From Chamaecrista fasciculata (Eukaryota; Streptophyta; Magnoliopsida; Fabales; Fabaceae), in the NCBI GenBank assembly GCA_003254925.1, contig QANZ01028415.1, positions 1-64,000 on the forward strand: a stretch of DNA of 64,000 bases, given 5' to 3'. The notes beneath the pieces were generated by a model. The model was not told the DNA's origin and did not search any database. It was given only the letters and a program-made list of their open reading frames with translations. Position 1 is the first letter of the stretch. The number at the start of each line of letters is the position of its first letter. A program made the translations under genes and the position numbers. This document shows, piece after piece, positions 1-12,407 of this stretch.

Positions 1-130
1 AAACTGCTCAAACCGAACCGCCCAAACCGCTTTTTATTGGTTTGATTTGGTTTGGTTTGATGAATGAAATTCAATCATTAGTTTAGTTTGAAAAATCCTT
101 TTAAACCGTCCAAACCGCCCGACGAACACC
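1..130. mobile_element. Partial inverted-repeat transposon end at window edge
   Basis: This stretch is built of repeated AAACCG/GGTTTG words, then CCGCCCGACGAACACCCCTA. That terminus, read in reverse as TAGGGGTGTTCGTCGG, resembles the ends of hAT-like MITEs common in plants. The left end lies outside the window, so no target-site duplication can be tested. The superfamily assignment is inference. Confidence 0.35.
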
Positions 131-1135
131 CCTACCCGTGCCTGTGCCCTAGAGTCCATACCCCATGCCTCGAGTGCATGCCCAATGCGCTCGAGCGCAT
201 GCCTGATGCGCTTGAGCGCATGCCTTGATCGGATGCTTGATGCGCTCGACCGCATGCCCGATGCGCTCGAGCACATGCCGCATGCGCTGGAGCGCATGCC
301 CCGTGCCCTAGAGCACATGCCCGATGCGCTCGAGCACATGCCCCATGTCCGTTCCTTAGAGCGCATGCCCTGTGCCCGTGCTTTAGAGTCCATGTCCCAT
401 GCCCTCGAGCGCATTCCCCATACGCTTGAGCGCATGCCCCATGCCCGTGCCCTAGAGCGCATGCCCCGTGCCCGTTCCCTAGAGCCCATGCCCCGTGCCC
501 TCGAGCGCATGCCTCGAGTGCATGCCCAATGCGCTCGAGCGCAAGCCCCATGCACTCGCCTCGAGCCCATGCCCCATGCGCTCGAGTGCATGCCCCATGC
601 GCTCGAGCGCATGCCTCGGGGCATTGTTAGGGGCAACTCCCAGGCCAGTCATGAGGCATCATCGAGCATCTCTCGGCCAAGTCTTGGGCAACTCACAACC
701 AAGTCATGGGGCTTTTGCCTGCCAAGTCTTGGGCAACTTCCGGGCCTCAATGAGAAAGTCATGGGCAACTCCCGGGGGAATCAATGGGCAAGTCATGGGG
801 CATCATCGGGCATCTCCAGGCCAAGTCATGGGCAATTCCCGGGCAATTTATGGGGCTTTTGCCGGCCAAGTCCTGGGAAACTCCCGGGCATCATTGGGCA
901 AGTCTTGGGCAACTCCTTAGGGCATCAATGGGCAAGTCATGGGGCATCATCGGGCATCTCCTGGCCAAGTCATGGGCAACTCTCAACCAAGTCATGGGCA
1001 ACTTCCGGTCAAGTCATGGGGCATCTCCTGGGCCGGCTAACTCCCGGTTATCATTGGGCAAGTCTTGGGAAGTCCCAGGCATCATTGGGCAAGTCATGGG
1101 GCATCATCGGGTATCTATGGCTTTGTTATTGAGCG
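130..1135. repeat. GC-rich minisatellite, two adjoining unit types
   Basis: From about 130 to 620, a degenerate unit of roughly 20 bp repeats; it is built from GCGCTCGAGCGCATGCCCC-like words (CTCGAG, GCATGC). From about 620 to 1135, a different unit of roughly 30-40 bp repeats, with cores GGGCAAGTCATGGGG and CATCATCGGGCATC. Long open frames cross the block on both strands, but they are only repeat translations (MPHALERMP-type and GKSWGIIGH-type units) with no recognisable domain. The block lies just upstream of a Helitron 3' end and may be part of that element. Confidence 0.8.
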
Positions 1136-1721
1136 ACTGAATGGTAGGAAATATGTTATGCCCCATCCATATTCTCGGGTAGCAAACTAGAGGGGTTTGT
1201 TCCCTAATATCGCTATTCCATTCATTTCTTCATTCTACCATCTTCGTTTACTGAAAGCACTGTAAAATGCTCGGGTCTTTCGATAGAGCGACAGTCCTTC
1301 CATCATCAATCTTTCTCTCTACACACCCGTCACCAATTTTTTGATAGAGGTTCTAAGCTTAACCATAAAGGCAATGTCTAGAGTTCGTTCCAGGGCAGGT
1401 TTGAAGATTTTGATTTGTCATGATGAATATCCTTAAGCTGACATGACCACGAACGTTGTTTATCGCGAGGTCTTTTCCAAATATTAGGATCGGTTTGTTT
1501 TTTAGCCGAATTTCTTATTCATTTTGCATTTGGATGTAATTCATTCATTACAACTTTTTTGCTCATCTTTTTATGTCGGTTGGATCTATTTCTACTTTTT
1601 ATATATTCAAATTTATGTGTAACGATCCTTTTTTTTCTTTATGATTTGTTGTTCCATGGGTACAATTATATAGAGCCCGATTATTTTCGGAACCCCGCGC
1701 AACGCGCGGGTATTACACTAG
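1136..1721 (+). mobile_element. Helitron 3' end
   Basis: A perfect 7-bp stem CCCGCGC (1694-1700) and GCGCGGG (1704-1710) with a 3-nt AAC loop is followed 11 nt later by the terminal CTAG (1718-1721), and then by a host T at 1722. A GC-rich hairpin, a CTRR end and insertion next to T are the diagnostic Helitron 3' terminus. The 5' TC end was not located; it may lie before the minisatellite or outside the window. No Rep/helicase coding sequence is visible here, so this is presumably a non-autonomous copy. Confidence 0.75.
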
Positions 1722-2229
1722 TTTTCATTAAAATCAATCACTATTAATTTTTATTTTCATATTTAGAATTAAATTAATACGAATACCATCTTTAGATGAT
1801 CAAATTAGGAATTTACAAACTTTTGTACATAAAGTCTACGCATATGTATAGTACCTAGGTTTCTTGTGCTCTAAGAAAGCAGTCTGAGATCTTTTCTAAA
1901 CTGGGAAAAACCTAAAAGGAGACTTCTGGTGCCTCTACAATTATCAAATGGTGCAATGAAATCATACAAAATCATGGAATTAAGACGAAATATTTATAAA
2001 TTTCATTTTATCCTTAAACATCTTCAATCCTACATACAGATATCTAATCTTACACTTTCTAGCCAAAAATTAAAAAAAAAAAAATTATGAAGAGACAAGG
2101 AGAAAAAATGAATGAAAGAATGAGACCTTAAGGGTTAAGAACAAAAATTATTTTATAAGAAAAATCAAAGAATGGTGACGTGAACTTCTAGTCTTCATCT
2201 TCATTGACTAGAGAAAAAAACTCATCTAG
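1722..2229. other. Intergenic, 3' flank of the RH7-type helicase
   Basis: AT-rich sequence with no supported gene. The end nearest 2229 should contain the helicase 3'UTR. No other structure was recognised. Confidence 0.5.
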
Positions 2230-5200
2230 TTACCATCTCTTTCCTCCCCTGTTTCCGCCGCCACGGCCTCTTCCACTGTTAGAACCACCGGAGAACCTAT
2301 CACTCCCCCCATTAGAACCACCAGAAAACCTATCACTCTTGTGATTTGAAAATGCACCATTCCTGCCACCTCCTCTTCCACCGGCAAACCTGTTCCCACC
2401 ACCATTTCCACTTCTATTAGCAAACCCACCACGACCACCGCCACCTCCACCAAATCTTCCACCTCTCGAGTTGTCTCTTTCTTGCAACCGTGGCAATACC
2501 TCTAAAACTTCCAAGCTTACATTAGCAGCATTTTGCTGACCTGAGGGACAAATATCATTAGATGAAGAAAACTAACCAAAAGGGTAAATGCAGAATTAAT
2601 TCAACCAATACAAATCCAATTCAGGCACATAGTCACCAGTGTTAGTTAAAGCATGACTATATCTTCATGGGTAGTGATAAAGGCTGACTACAGAGCATGT
2701 AATGGTAACATACACATCAGACTGGATCAAATGATGATAATTACTTTGTGTTATTTTTCCTTCTATGTTCAAGATCCAGATTCTAAAGTTAACTTGAATT
2801 TTACCAGTAAGATATGTATCTACATCTTCTGCGGGCACGTCAAAAACAGAACCATTTCCATCTGCAGTTAGTGTAAGACCCTTCACTGCATCAACCTTCT
2901 CATCCGGCAAGAATCTCCTCAGGATTCCGTATGCAAAGCTAAAAACATCCCATGAAAGAATCAAGAGAAGAAATACCAAAAAAGTGAAAGAAATTCACAC
3001 ATATCATGTGCTTTTCATGTGCATAGGAATATGAACACAATAAAAATATATGCATCTATAAATTGAGGATAATATTCAGAGCTGCTTCCTTTTAAAAGCT
3101 TCACAAAATAGAGAATCTCAAAGTATTAACTCGCTGTCATCCCCAAAATAAGCAACAACTACCATTTTCAACATAAGGATGCCCACGCCAATCAATCAAG
3201 ATGACAGCCAAAATGCCTTGTCGCAATACACTACACCTCAAGAACTTAAAACGTATTTTTCTATCAACAATGAAGAACATTGTCCAAATAGTAAAGATGG
3301 GTTTTTGAAATATGTTAAGAGCACCAAGAAAATAAAGAATGTTTTATTAACAATTTTCAAAAATATTCTACCATACATTGCACCAATTGACATAATTAAA
3401 GGTTAAAAACTTTTTCCAGTTTCATGCCTTAACAGATTTTCCAGTGGCAATACAAACAACTAACTAAACCTTTTGGAAAATAAAGTGAACTTAGGCATCT
3501 AGAAACTGATTTTGAGCAACATGCAAGTGTCAATTTTGAACCATGATCTATTGTGAAGTTCTCACGATGGGGAGAAGATAGGTTTTCCAATCTCAAGAAG
3601 TAATGTGACATAGTTCTCCATGGAAGTGAGAAGCGATCTTTTCTTTATCTCAGTATAACCCTGCAATAACCATTTTTTTTCCGATTGAGAAGGATATTGA
3701 AGATGAAGGAGTTGACATAAAGCAAATAAATAAATAATAAACAAGAAATTAAAATTTGTGAGGAAGAAAAAGATTGAGAAAAATGAAGAATAAGGGACTC
3801 ACAACAGCCTTGGCAAGAGCTTTTGCAAGTAATTCTACGGCTGACAGACCAGAGTTCTTCAGAAGCTCCTCAGCAGCAGATTTGAATGCTGGAATCACAC
3901 TGCAATATGATATATGTTAACAGCAAAGACAACTTTAAACACCATTAGCATATGAGAAACAGCATACATACCTATCAGACACTCGGTTTATCAATTCAGC
4001 AGCATCTCCGCCAACAGCTTTGGCAATATCAGCAGGCCGGGGAGCTGATATATGTTCAAATTTAACACCCGATTCTCTTTCTATTTTTGATATATTTGAC
4101 CTTCTTGGATCATAAAGCATAACTGCCACTCCAGTATTACCTGGCAAATATAACCTGTGTTTTTAAAACTTAAAAACCTAGATACTTGCCCTTTCAAAAT
4201 CAATAGCAAAAATCCTATTCATACCCGCTCGTCCTGTGCGGCCAGATCGATGAATATAGGCTTCTACATCACGCGGAGGTTCACACTTAATGAAGTACAA
4301 ATATCACCATGGATCAGAAAGATTATAATAACAATCCAAGATAGTACAAAATTAAGTAAATGCATCAAAAGTACCTGAATTATTAACTGGACATCATTAA
4401 TATCCAACCCCCGAGCTGCCACATTTGTGGCCACCAATGTCATGAATTTTCCAGACCTGAAACCAGACAACGTAACCTGCAAGTAGCAGGATATATTTTA
4501 GGGAACAAAAAAGTTCTAGATAATATAACAATAATATTTCACACAGCAGCTCACCTCACGTTGTCCTTGTTGTATGTCACCATGCAGAGCTCGGGCTCCA
4601 GCCAACGACCCCGCAAGCTCAGATGCGGACTCCTTTGTCTCAGTAAATATAATTGTTCGGCCTCCACTAAACCAGAACCACATAAACATAATAATGAGCA
4701 AAATTCTATTTATCCTAGAAAATATTATAAAGTTAAACACAATTCACAGCTGAACGGTAGATACTCACCTGCTATAGCAACGAATAATGTCTGGTATAAG
4801 CTGGGACCTGGCAGAACTAGTACATGGAAGAACAATATGTCTAACATTGGTGCTAGCCTTCATTTTCTCGTTCCCAACAAGGTCCGCTGTTTTCTTATCC
4901 GATTTCAGAAATTTTGAAGAAATCTGGTAACGCAATTATGAGTTTCGAATAAGATTAAAAATCATAAAGATAGTATCTGATCAGCCTAAATGAAATCTCA
5001 AGAGAAATGATTAAATAGAAGCATACATGCTTAACCCAGTCTGGCAAAGTAGCACTGAAAAGAAGTGTCTGAACTTTACTAACATCTTTGACCTTACCTG
5101 AAAAAGAAAAACAGAGTAGAGTTTCAAAATATTGAAAATATCTTATCATCCCAATATTTGAACATGCCCAAATCCTTTATATGGTTAATAATAAAAGAAA

Positions 5201-7544
5201 TATGCTAAGGCCAGTACGCATATCACTTTCAAGTGTCAATAGTTTAAAAAATAAATAAACAATTACAGAATGCATGATCGCAAATTGTTTTGGCAACAAA
5301 TCTGATCATATTTGAAGTAAACATAACAACAATTGAGAAGATGGTGAGTTTATCAAAAAAATAAAAAGATAAAGAGTCATTAAAGTAAATACCAATAATT
5401 TATACCTAAAATGAGTTCAACATCTTCAACAAAACCCATCCTCAACATCTCATCTGCCTCATCAAGGACACGGAAGCATAGTTGGGTCAGGTCAATATTT
5501 TCCCTCTCTATATGGTCCTACACGAACAACAGCTTGGTCAGAGAAACCTTAGGCATAATTAATAATCATTATCTATATATAAAAGAAACTGAAGATTCTA
5601 TCTTAGACATAATTAATAATCATTTTCTACATATAATGAATGAGCATAAGCAGTACAGTAATTACCTTTATGCGGCCAGGTGTTCCAACTACAATATCAA
5701 CGCCTCTCTTCAGCCTTATTTCTTGACTTTGATACGGAGCTCCACCATATAAACAGCAAGAAACTAAACCCAATGCTCCACCATAAACTTCAAAATCAGA
5801 AAATACCTAATGCACCACATTCCACATTAAAACATAACCAAATGAATAGAACAATATTCATGTACGAATCACATATGAAGATATTTTTGCAACCAGCTCA
5901 AGCATAATGTACCTGAGAGGCCAATTCCCTAGTAGGTAAGAGCACGAGAACACTTGGAGACCTCCCATACCCAGTCTTTCTAGATGCTTTTGCCTTTCCA
6001 TTTGTTAAAGACTCTAATATGGGCAGCACAAAAGCCAAAGTTTTGCCCTGCATTTTTCAAAAGGCAAACAACTGAGGTAAACGACAAAAAATTGGGAACA
6101 GCCAACAGGAGAAAGACTTCATTTAACTTCTAGCTTCAGGACGCAGCAAGCCAAAAACTAGAGAACTACAAGCTTTCTATCATCTCAAACCTCTTCCTAT
6201 GCGCTACAAAATACACATCCTTGGCCTACAGAAAACTGAAGGAATGGTTGGCAAAACGCAAGAATGGAGATTCAGATTATACTACACATAATTGAACTAA
6301 CTTCAAATATACTGACTTTGTTGAATATTTGATTGTGAGCTAGTTTAATAACAAAAACTGTTTGGTAAAACTCGGACAAATTTCATTGAAACAAAAAGTG
6401 AAACCAGATAAAGGATAAGAGAAATTAGGAAAATTCCAACTCAACTAAAGCTAATATATCAATTTCACCCCAATAAAATATCTCTGATTTTATCAAAACC
6501 AACTTCCTTCCTTTGAAAGAAATGTTGGCTTAAAAAAGAAACTCATTACATGAGAACTGGTTTTCCCTGATCAGAGTAATTACCAAGAACATACATAACA
6601 TCTCAAAGCTGGCTACTCTACATCTGTACCTAGTTATCCAGATTTTGGAGTTCAGGAAACACCCACTCAGATTGAACTTACCATACCATTCCTTTAGACA
6701 ATGCAGAAATGTACACTAGAAGAGAGTTAGATTTTAGAAACAGCACAGCGAAACTCTATGAGGCATCCCTTCAAGCACGTTGCATGCACGTTGCTAAATC
6801 CGATCAAAGAATCTAAACTCGATACGCATATTAACGTTTGTATCAACATCATAAGAATTCTACGCCTAATGTTCGTAAGATAGGATTTTAAGAGATATAT
6901 ACACAAGCATTTGAGAAGACGAATCAAAACAGAGACGGCGGCGAAATTAAAGATGAACAGACCTGACCGGTGCGAGCCCGACCGACCAAATCAGAGCCAT
7001 CGAGAACGGTATCGAAAGTCATAGCCTGAATGGGAAACAGCGATAGAATCCCCTTCTCCTTCAACTTCTCCATCAAGGGTTCCGATATTCGAAAATTGGG
7101 AATCGCATTACGATCCTCCTCCTTCTTCTTCTTCTTCTCTCCTAATTCTCCCTCTGATCCCATGGCAGGTTCCACGAATTTCGGCTTCTTATTATTACTC
7201 TTCATCTTCTCCTCACTCTTCGCTCTCGATCTTTCAGCCTCAACTAACTCCGAGCTAGTCTCTCTCCTCTCTCTCTCTCCTTCTACATCCGAAGATTTAC
7301 GCTTCTTCTTCGCCTTCTTGTCCGAAAACCCATCTTCTTCGTCGTCAGAATCAGACGATTCCTCCTTCACATTATTAACAATCTTCTTGCTCTTCTTCTT
7401 GCCCTTCTTGCCAATTGATGCTTCGGCTTCTGAAGCTTCTTCAGTAGTTATAGCCTCTTTCTTCACATTTTTCATCTTCTTCTTCTTCTCTTTCTTCTCA
7501 TCCTTTTTGGGATTTTCAGACTCATTGGGAGGTAGAGAAGGCAT
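2230..7544 (-). CDS. RH7: Nucleolar DEAD-box RNA helicase, RH7 type
   Basis: ATP-dependent RNA helicase of the plant RH7 / animal DDX21 group, which acts in the nucleolus on rRNA processing and RNA folding. Exons (minus): 7544-6963, 6047-5913, 5806-5666, 5517-5406, 5097-5027, 4923-4769, 4666-4555, 4476-4375, 4285-4225, 4140-3972, 3899-3803, 3660-3566, 2938-2805, 2540-2230. They sum to 2277 nt, or 758 aa. The first 150 or so residues are a Lys/Glu/Ser-rich disordered tail with nucleolar-type basic runs. Next come the Q motif, motif I ARTGQGKT (about 190), [18 protein letters not shown] (about 303), SAT (about 335) and [10 protein letters not shown] (about 480). A GUCT domain spans exons 11-13, and the tail is Gly/Arg-rich (RGG-like). 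The start at MPSLPP was chosen as the first ATG of the exon-1 frame. Intron 1 is 915 bp, the longest. All catalytic motifs look intact. Confidence 0.95.
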
Positions 7545-7890
7545 TGATTGCGTTAAGGAATGCAAAAATAACTGAAAAACACAATGCAAATTCGAGTGTG
7601 TACGTACAATACAAGCTTAAAGCTATAAATAAATAAGAGGAGAGAGAGATAGAGAATTAAGAAGGGTTTAAGGAAGGTTTGTTTTAATAAAGAAAAACAC
7701 GTGTAAGAAAGTTTATATTTGATTAAAAAATAAATTGCTTATATTTTTTTAATTATTCATGTGTTTTCTTTTACAATTATCATATAAAATGATTTTATTA
7801 TTATTTATATTAATTGATAAATCTTACAAGAAAAATTATGTAAAGTTAATGCTTTTCACAAATTAGAATTCTTCTATATAAACATTACAG
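7545..7890. other. Promoter and 5' leader region of the helicase
   Basis: Upstream region of the minus-strand helicase. A short purine-rich stretch (7630-7660, GAGAGAGAGA on the plus strand) probably lies in or near the leader. Beyond about 7700 the sequence is AT-rich with no recognisable gene. No convincing TATA box was identified. Confidence 0.4.
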
Positions 7891-8295
7891 GCCGGTCATA
7901 TTTTTTTCTCAGTTTTCAATTTGATCTCATTTTTTTTGTTACATTTTTTTGTCCGATATTTTTGGGTTAGATCTCAATTTTTGATCTCATATCTTTTTTT
8001 GTTGTAAATTTGGTCTCATATCTCTAGGTCAATTGCAAAATTGGTCTCATATCTTTACATCAAGTGCAGAAGTGGTCACATATCTTTACAAAAAGATCAA
8101 CTAACAGTTGATCCTTTTGCAAAGATATGAGACTAATTTTACAACCTAACCAAAATATATGAGACCAAAAATGATATGGGACCAAATTAGGGCCTTTTGT
8201 AAAGATATAAGACCAAAAGTGTAACAAAAAAGATAAAGAACCAAATTAAGAACTGAGTAAAAGATATGAGACTAAATTTACACTTTGACCTACAT
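7891..8295. mobile_element. Inverted-repeat MITE built of GGTCTCATATCT units
   Basis: The left arm repeats TTTGGTCTCATATCTTT-like words and the right arm carries the reverse complement (AAAGATATGAGACCAAA), meeting near 8105-8120 at AACAGTTGATC. The ends GGTCATATTTTTTTCTCAGTT and AACTGAGTAAAAGATATGAG...TTTGACC are inverted copies. The immediate flanks match at about 7 of 9 positions, suggesting a decayed 9-bp target-site duplication. There is no coding capacity. The Mutator-like assignment is inferred from this architecture. Confidence 0.6.
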
Positions 8296-9587
8296 TATAT
8301 CATAATATTTTATAAATTTTTTATGAACAAGTAAAATGTATATAAATATAAAAAAAAAAGTATATAAATATATTTTTTGTAATTTGACTTTTTTTAAAGA
8401 AGTTAATCTAAATACTCTTATTTTTTATTAAAATTATGTTTGTTAATTAAAATTTAAAAACTATGTGTCTTAGTGTGTATGACACTCACAAAAGAAATGT
8501 CTGCGAGGGAGGGGGATTCAGATCCACTGCATTTTCTTCTCTATATTTTGTGTGTATTTTAGAGAAGAAAAAACAAAAAGAAGAGTTACAGAAAAAAAAT
8601 ATGAATCTCACAAAATAATAAATATGCCAGGCCCACACTTTCTTCCTCTATCTCTTCTATTCTCTCTCTAAAATGTACAAGATCCACTTGGAAGGTTGTG
8701 TGAGGGCCAAAATGTATAAGATCCACTTGGAGGGTTGTGTGATGATTTTGTAGGTATATATGGAGAGTCTTTTGAAGGAGTGAAAACAGGGAACTGGTAA
8801 GATTGTTTAGGGAGAGACTTTGCGTCTCAAAAGCTAAGATCATTTGTGTTTCTTTGTTTAATTTCATATTTCTAATGGTTCTTCGTGTAAGAGCCACTAT
8901 CTATATTCTATATCTTTTCTACTATAAAAGGATAAATTGCTTACAAATTTCATTTGCCTAAAATGCCCTTATTAAAAAAACGACGATAGGAGGAAACTAA
9001 CACTTGTTGAGGAAACTAGCAGTTATTAAGTGATTGTTGATAGTGGACACATTTCTCATAATGATATATAGTCGTCTCTCTCCCCCTCTCTCTTGTGTGT
9101 TAAATTTTTTAACGAAGGAAAGGAAAGAAAATTTTGTGCGACGATAGGTTAAAGATAGCTATTACTGAAGTGAGACCAATGGCGACATTTATGAGAATGA
9201 TATAATATAAATTTGGGGATAAAAAAATATAAAATCAGTTCAAATTTAATGACTGAATCACATATTTATTTTGAAAATATTAATATATGTTTTTAAGATG
9301 TTGATAAGGGTAAACATGAAAATTTAAAGAAGATTAATGTTATTCACAAGAGAGTACCAAACATATGCATCTTATATCTTTGACATCTACTATGGTCATA
9401 CCAAACATTGATATTATAAATATTAGATATCTTATACTATGGTATCACATACCACGACATCTGAGATGACAGCGTACCAAACGCACCCTAAGGCTTCTTT
9501 TTAAAAAGTTCTTACCTGTTCCCGAAACAAAGGTTTTACAAAAAAGACATCAACAGCGCTCTACCTTCTAAGCAATGTTATGAAACC
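8296..9587. other. Intergenic, AT-rich, probable MITE remnants
   Basis: No gene can be supported. A CCAAACGCACCCTAAGG sequence near 9477-9493 resembles the right end of the widespread MITE type ending in AGGGTGCGTTTGG, but a matching left end was not found. A TCTATATCTTTTCTACTATAAAAGG stretch near 8910 is only weakly like a Helitron 5' end and is not called. Confidence 0.35.
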
Positions 9588-10250
9588 ATGACCGGACCAG
9601 ACGGTCGAACCGATCCGTTCGAACCCGAGAGTGAAGACGGCTCGGTTTGGACCATTGGACCGCCCAAAACCGAGTTGAACCGTGACCCGGAGCGGTTTTT
9701 AGAAAACTGGCCGGTAGGGGTGTACACCATTTACCTGGCTTGGCCCGAGGGTGTTCAGACCGGGTCCGGGTCTAGTGTCTTTAGACTCGGCCCGGCCCGG
9801 GGTACCTCCATTTAAAAAAAAAATTTACTATACATATTTATATTTTATACTACTAAATATTTTTTTAATTGTAAGAAATACATATCTATTATTATTTTTA
9901 TCAATTGTATATTAAAAATATACATAAAATATATATTTAATCTTAATTAAATCAACATTTTTTTAACTATTAAGTCAAATTAAATGTCTTTATTAATAAA
10001 AACATCATTAAATTGATTCAAAATTAATTGTTTCACCAATATATACAAGTTAAAAACATATATAGAATGAATAAATATTTGTTTTTTAAAAAAAATTATT
10101 GGCTCGGTCGGACCCGATGACCCGGCCCAGCCCAGGTCTGTACCGGGCCAAGTCTCGGGCCGACTTGGCCTGGCCCGTGTACAATTCTACCGGCGGGGTC
10201 ACTATTTTCTATGAAATAATCATTTTTTTAGTTTTTTTTGTTGGTTTTGT
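9588..10250. mobile_element. Nested GC-rich hAT-like MITEs
   Basis: An outer element rich in GACCGGACC/GGTTCGAACC words (from about 9588) appears interrupted between 9715 and 10189. The inner element starts TAGGGGTGTACA and ends TGTACAATTCTA, with CCCGG/GGCCCGG sub-repeats inside both ends and an AT-rich core. The host sequence resumes at CGGCGGGGTCACTATTTTC. Terminal similarity and nesting are visible, but no clean target-site duplication could be read, so the superfamily is inference. Confidence 0.45.
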
Positions 10251-10271
10251 GGGCCAAATGCAAAAAATATA

Positions 10272-11838
10272 AGGGTAAATTACACTTTGGTACCCTGTGG
10301 TTTGACCCTATTTCACTTTGGTACCCTATGGTTTGAAACCTGATACTTTGGTACCCTGAGGTTTTGACAGTTAACACATTTGTACCCTCACTATTTTTTC
10401 CGTCAAATTTTAACGGTTGTTTCTCACATATGTCCCTTAAACTGAATTTACTCCAAAATTAAGTCTAATGAACGATCAAACACAATAGCGGAATACACTA
10501 ACCAAAATTTCTATCAAACTCAAACTCTGTCTTCCTCTTCGCCATAGCCAAAACCCCAAATCTCAAAATTTCTCTCAACTCTCTTTGTGTTCTAAAAAAC
10601 CCAGAAAAGTCAGTTAGAATAAATGGAATCACAGCAAGTTAATAGATAATCATGAGTGAGGGAAACCAAAATAAGCCACAAAAAAAGTAGAAGGGATAGG
10701 ATGGAAACGAAAGGATGCTAAAAGGGTAATATGTATTGGAAAGTGAAGGATTTGATCTAAAAAGCAGCAAATGAGAAACCTGGAAACGAGTAAAATTGAA
10801 GTTGAAGGAAATGGATGAACTAGGGATAAAGAGAGGGAATTGAAGAGGATCTATTAAATAAATAGATAGATAAATCCATTTCTCAAAATAAAAATCATAT
10901 TCTTTTTTGTGAGAGNGAGAAACCTGGAAACGAGTAAGATTGAAGTTGAAGGAAATGCATAAACTAGGGATAAAGAGAGGGAATTGAAGAGGATCTATTA
11001 AATAAATCATATTCTTTTTTGTGAGAGAAGGGCTCAAAAAAGCCAGAAAAGCCCAAAACACAAACAAACCCAAAACAGCAAAAGGAAACTACTTAGATCT
11101 AACAACCCTAATAACACTAATTTAATTCCCATTGAATCTTTAAGCAACAGATTTCTCAAACCCTGCAACAGAAGATTGTCCTCTGATGCTAAAATACGCT
11201 CCTTCAGCTTCTTCTGTTGTATCTACTCTCTCTCTTCTTGCTTGTTCGTTTAGAAGAAAGAAGCCTTCATCTTTCTCTTTTATTCTTCTTCTTCTATTTC
11301 TCAATGAACCTGTTTCATACTTTTTTCTCTGGGTTAATTTAGGGACCAATGAAATTTCACTCTTCATAGTTCTTTCGTTATGGCTTCTTTACAATTTCTT
11401 AAACTCTTCGTGTCTCAATCGGATTTTCTGGGAAAATCGAGATGGACTTTCCAAAAATTGCATTTCTGGGAAACGATGGCGAAGTTGCGAACAAGCGGTG
11501 GTTTGAAATCTCGCACAAGGTTTTGGGAGTTGAGAGAAATTTGGGATTTAGGGTTTCGACTATGACGAAGGAGAAGAGAGAGTTAAAGAAATTTTGGTTC
11601 GTGATTTCACTCCAAACTGTGTTTGATCTTTCACTAAACTTAATGTTGGAGTAAATTGAGTTTAAGGGACAACCGTGAGAGGCAGCCGTTAAAATTTAAA
11701 ATTTGACGGAAAAAATAGTTGAGGGTACCAATGTGTTAATTGTCAAAACCTCAAGGTACCAAAGTGTCAAGTTTCAAACCACAGGGTACCAAAGTGAAAT
11801 AGGGTCAAACCACAGGGTACCAAGGTGTAATTTACCCT
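10272..11838. mobile_element. 1.57-kb long-TIR element, family A (GGGTAAATTACAC)
   Basis: The terminal inverted repeats are about 190 bp: AGGGTAAATTACAC at the left and GTGTAATTTACCCT at the right, each carrying several TTTGGTACCCTGTGGTTTGA units, then CCGTCAAATTTTAACGG and GTTTAAGGGAC. The element is flanked by an 8-bp duplication AAAATATA (10264-10271 and 11839-11846). The 1.2-kb interior holds a tandem duplication with an unresolved base and small open frames, but no transposase. The related copy at 45626-46014 has a perfect 9-bp duplication, so a Mutator-like (MULE) origin is favoured. Confidence 0.8.
10778..11030. repeat. Tandem duplication inside family A element, with N at junction
   Basis: A segment of about 113-139 bp, starting GAAACCTGGAAACGAGTAA and ending TTCTTTTTTGTGAGAG, occurs twice in direct order. 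The first copy has an extra AATAGATAGATAAATCC-type insertion. Base 10916, exactly at the junction, is N, so the copy number may be an assembly artefact. Confidence 0.7.
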
Positions 11839-12245
11839 AAAATATATTCTGTAATGTTTTGAATAATCGCATTGTCAACCTACTAAGGGTGCGTTTGGCA
11901 TATGAGTATAAAGTCATTACAAATTCATTATCTCCATTTTTAATACATAACTTGAGTTACAGTGCAACACAATTTTACAAATTACAAACTCATTACAAAA
12001 ATATTATTTCATTACAACATCATTTCATTATATTTTTCATACTCAATTACTAATATATCTCTACTCAAATACCTATAATTACTCTAATACAAATCTAAAA
12101 AAACTATTTGACAAAAAGGTGATTTTCAATAACCTCATTTATTACACTTACAACTTTCTCTTTAATTCCATTAATCATTTCTTATTATTATTTTTTCTCT
12201 TTCTTACTCACATCCCCTCTCTCTCACAAATATATATTTTATAAT

Positions 12246-12407
12246 CCCACAAGGTCGTGAGTTCGATTCCCACTGTCGATGTGAGGACCTTGTTGGTAGG
12301 CGATCTGTAAGTACCTCTATAAGCGCTCATAGAGCCTAGAGGCCTGCCCTGGCCTTGGTGAGCCCCCGGGGTCCAACTCACCTAAACTTTTCTATTACCA
12401 AAAAAAA
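12246..12407 (+). mobile_element. 5'-truncated tRNA-derived SINE with perfect 17-bp TSD
   Basis: The element starts CCCACAAGGTCGTGAGTTCG, containing a B-box-like GAGTTCGATTCCC, and ends TTCTATTACC plus poly(A). It is flanked by the identical 17-bp duplication AATATATATTTTATAAT (12229-12245 and 12408-12424). No A-box precedes the B-box, so the 5' part of the tRNA-like head is missing. The RNA polymerase III promoter remnant, the A-tail and the duplication together establish a retroposed SINE. Confidence 0.85.

Noticed and set aside
185..1132. 315-codon open frame on the plus strand and 200-codon frame on the minus strand
   Set aside because: Both are translations of minisatellite units with no domain, no splice context and no conserved start.
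7030..7575. 181-codon plus-strand frame rich in Ser/Phe
   Set aside because: It is the antisense of the Lys/Glu-rich first exon of the helicase (TTC-rich strand).
8905..8935. Possible Helitron 5' end (TCTATATCTTTTCTACTATAAAAGG)
   Set aside because: Only loosely like the consensus, and no hairpin plus CTRR end was found downstream.
9588..9815. 75-codon GC-rich frame
   Set aside because: Part of nested GC-rich MITEs; no homology recognised.
12246..12300. Possible tRNA gene because of a GTTCGATTCCC motif
   Set aside because: No cloverleaf can be completed; A-tail and 17-bp duplication show it is a SINE.
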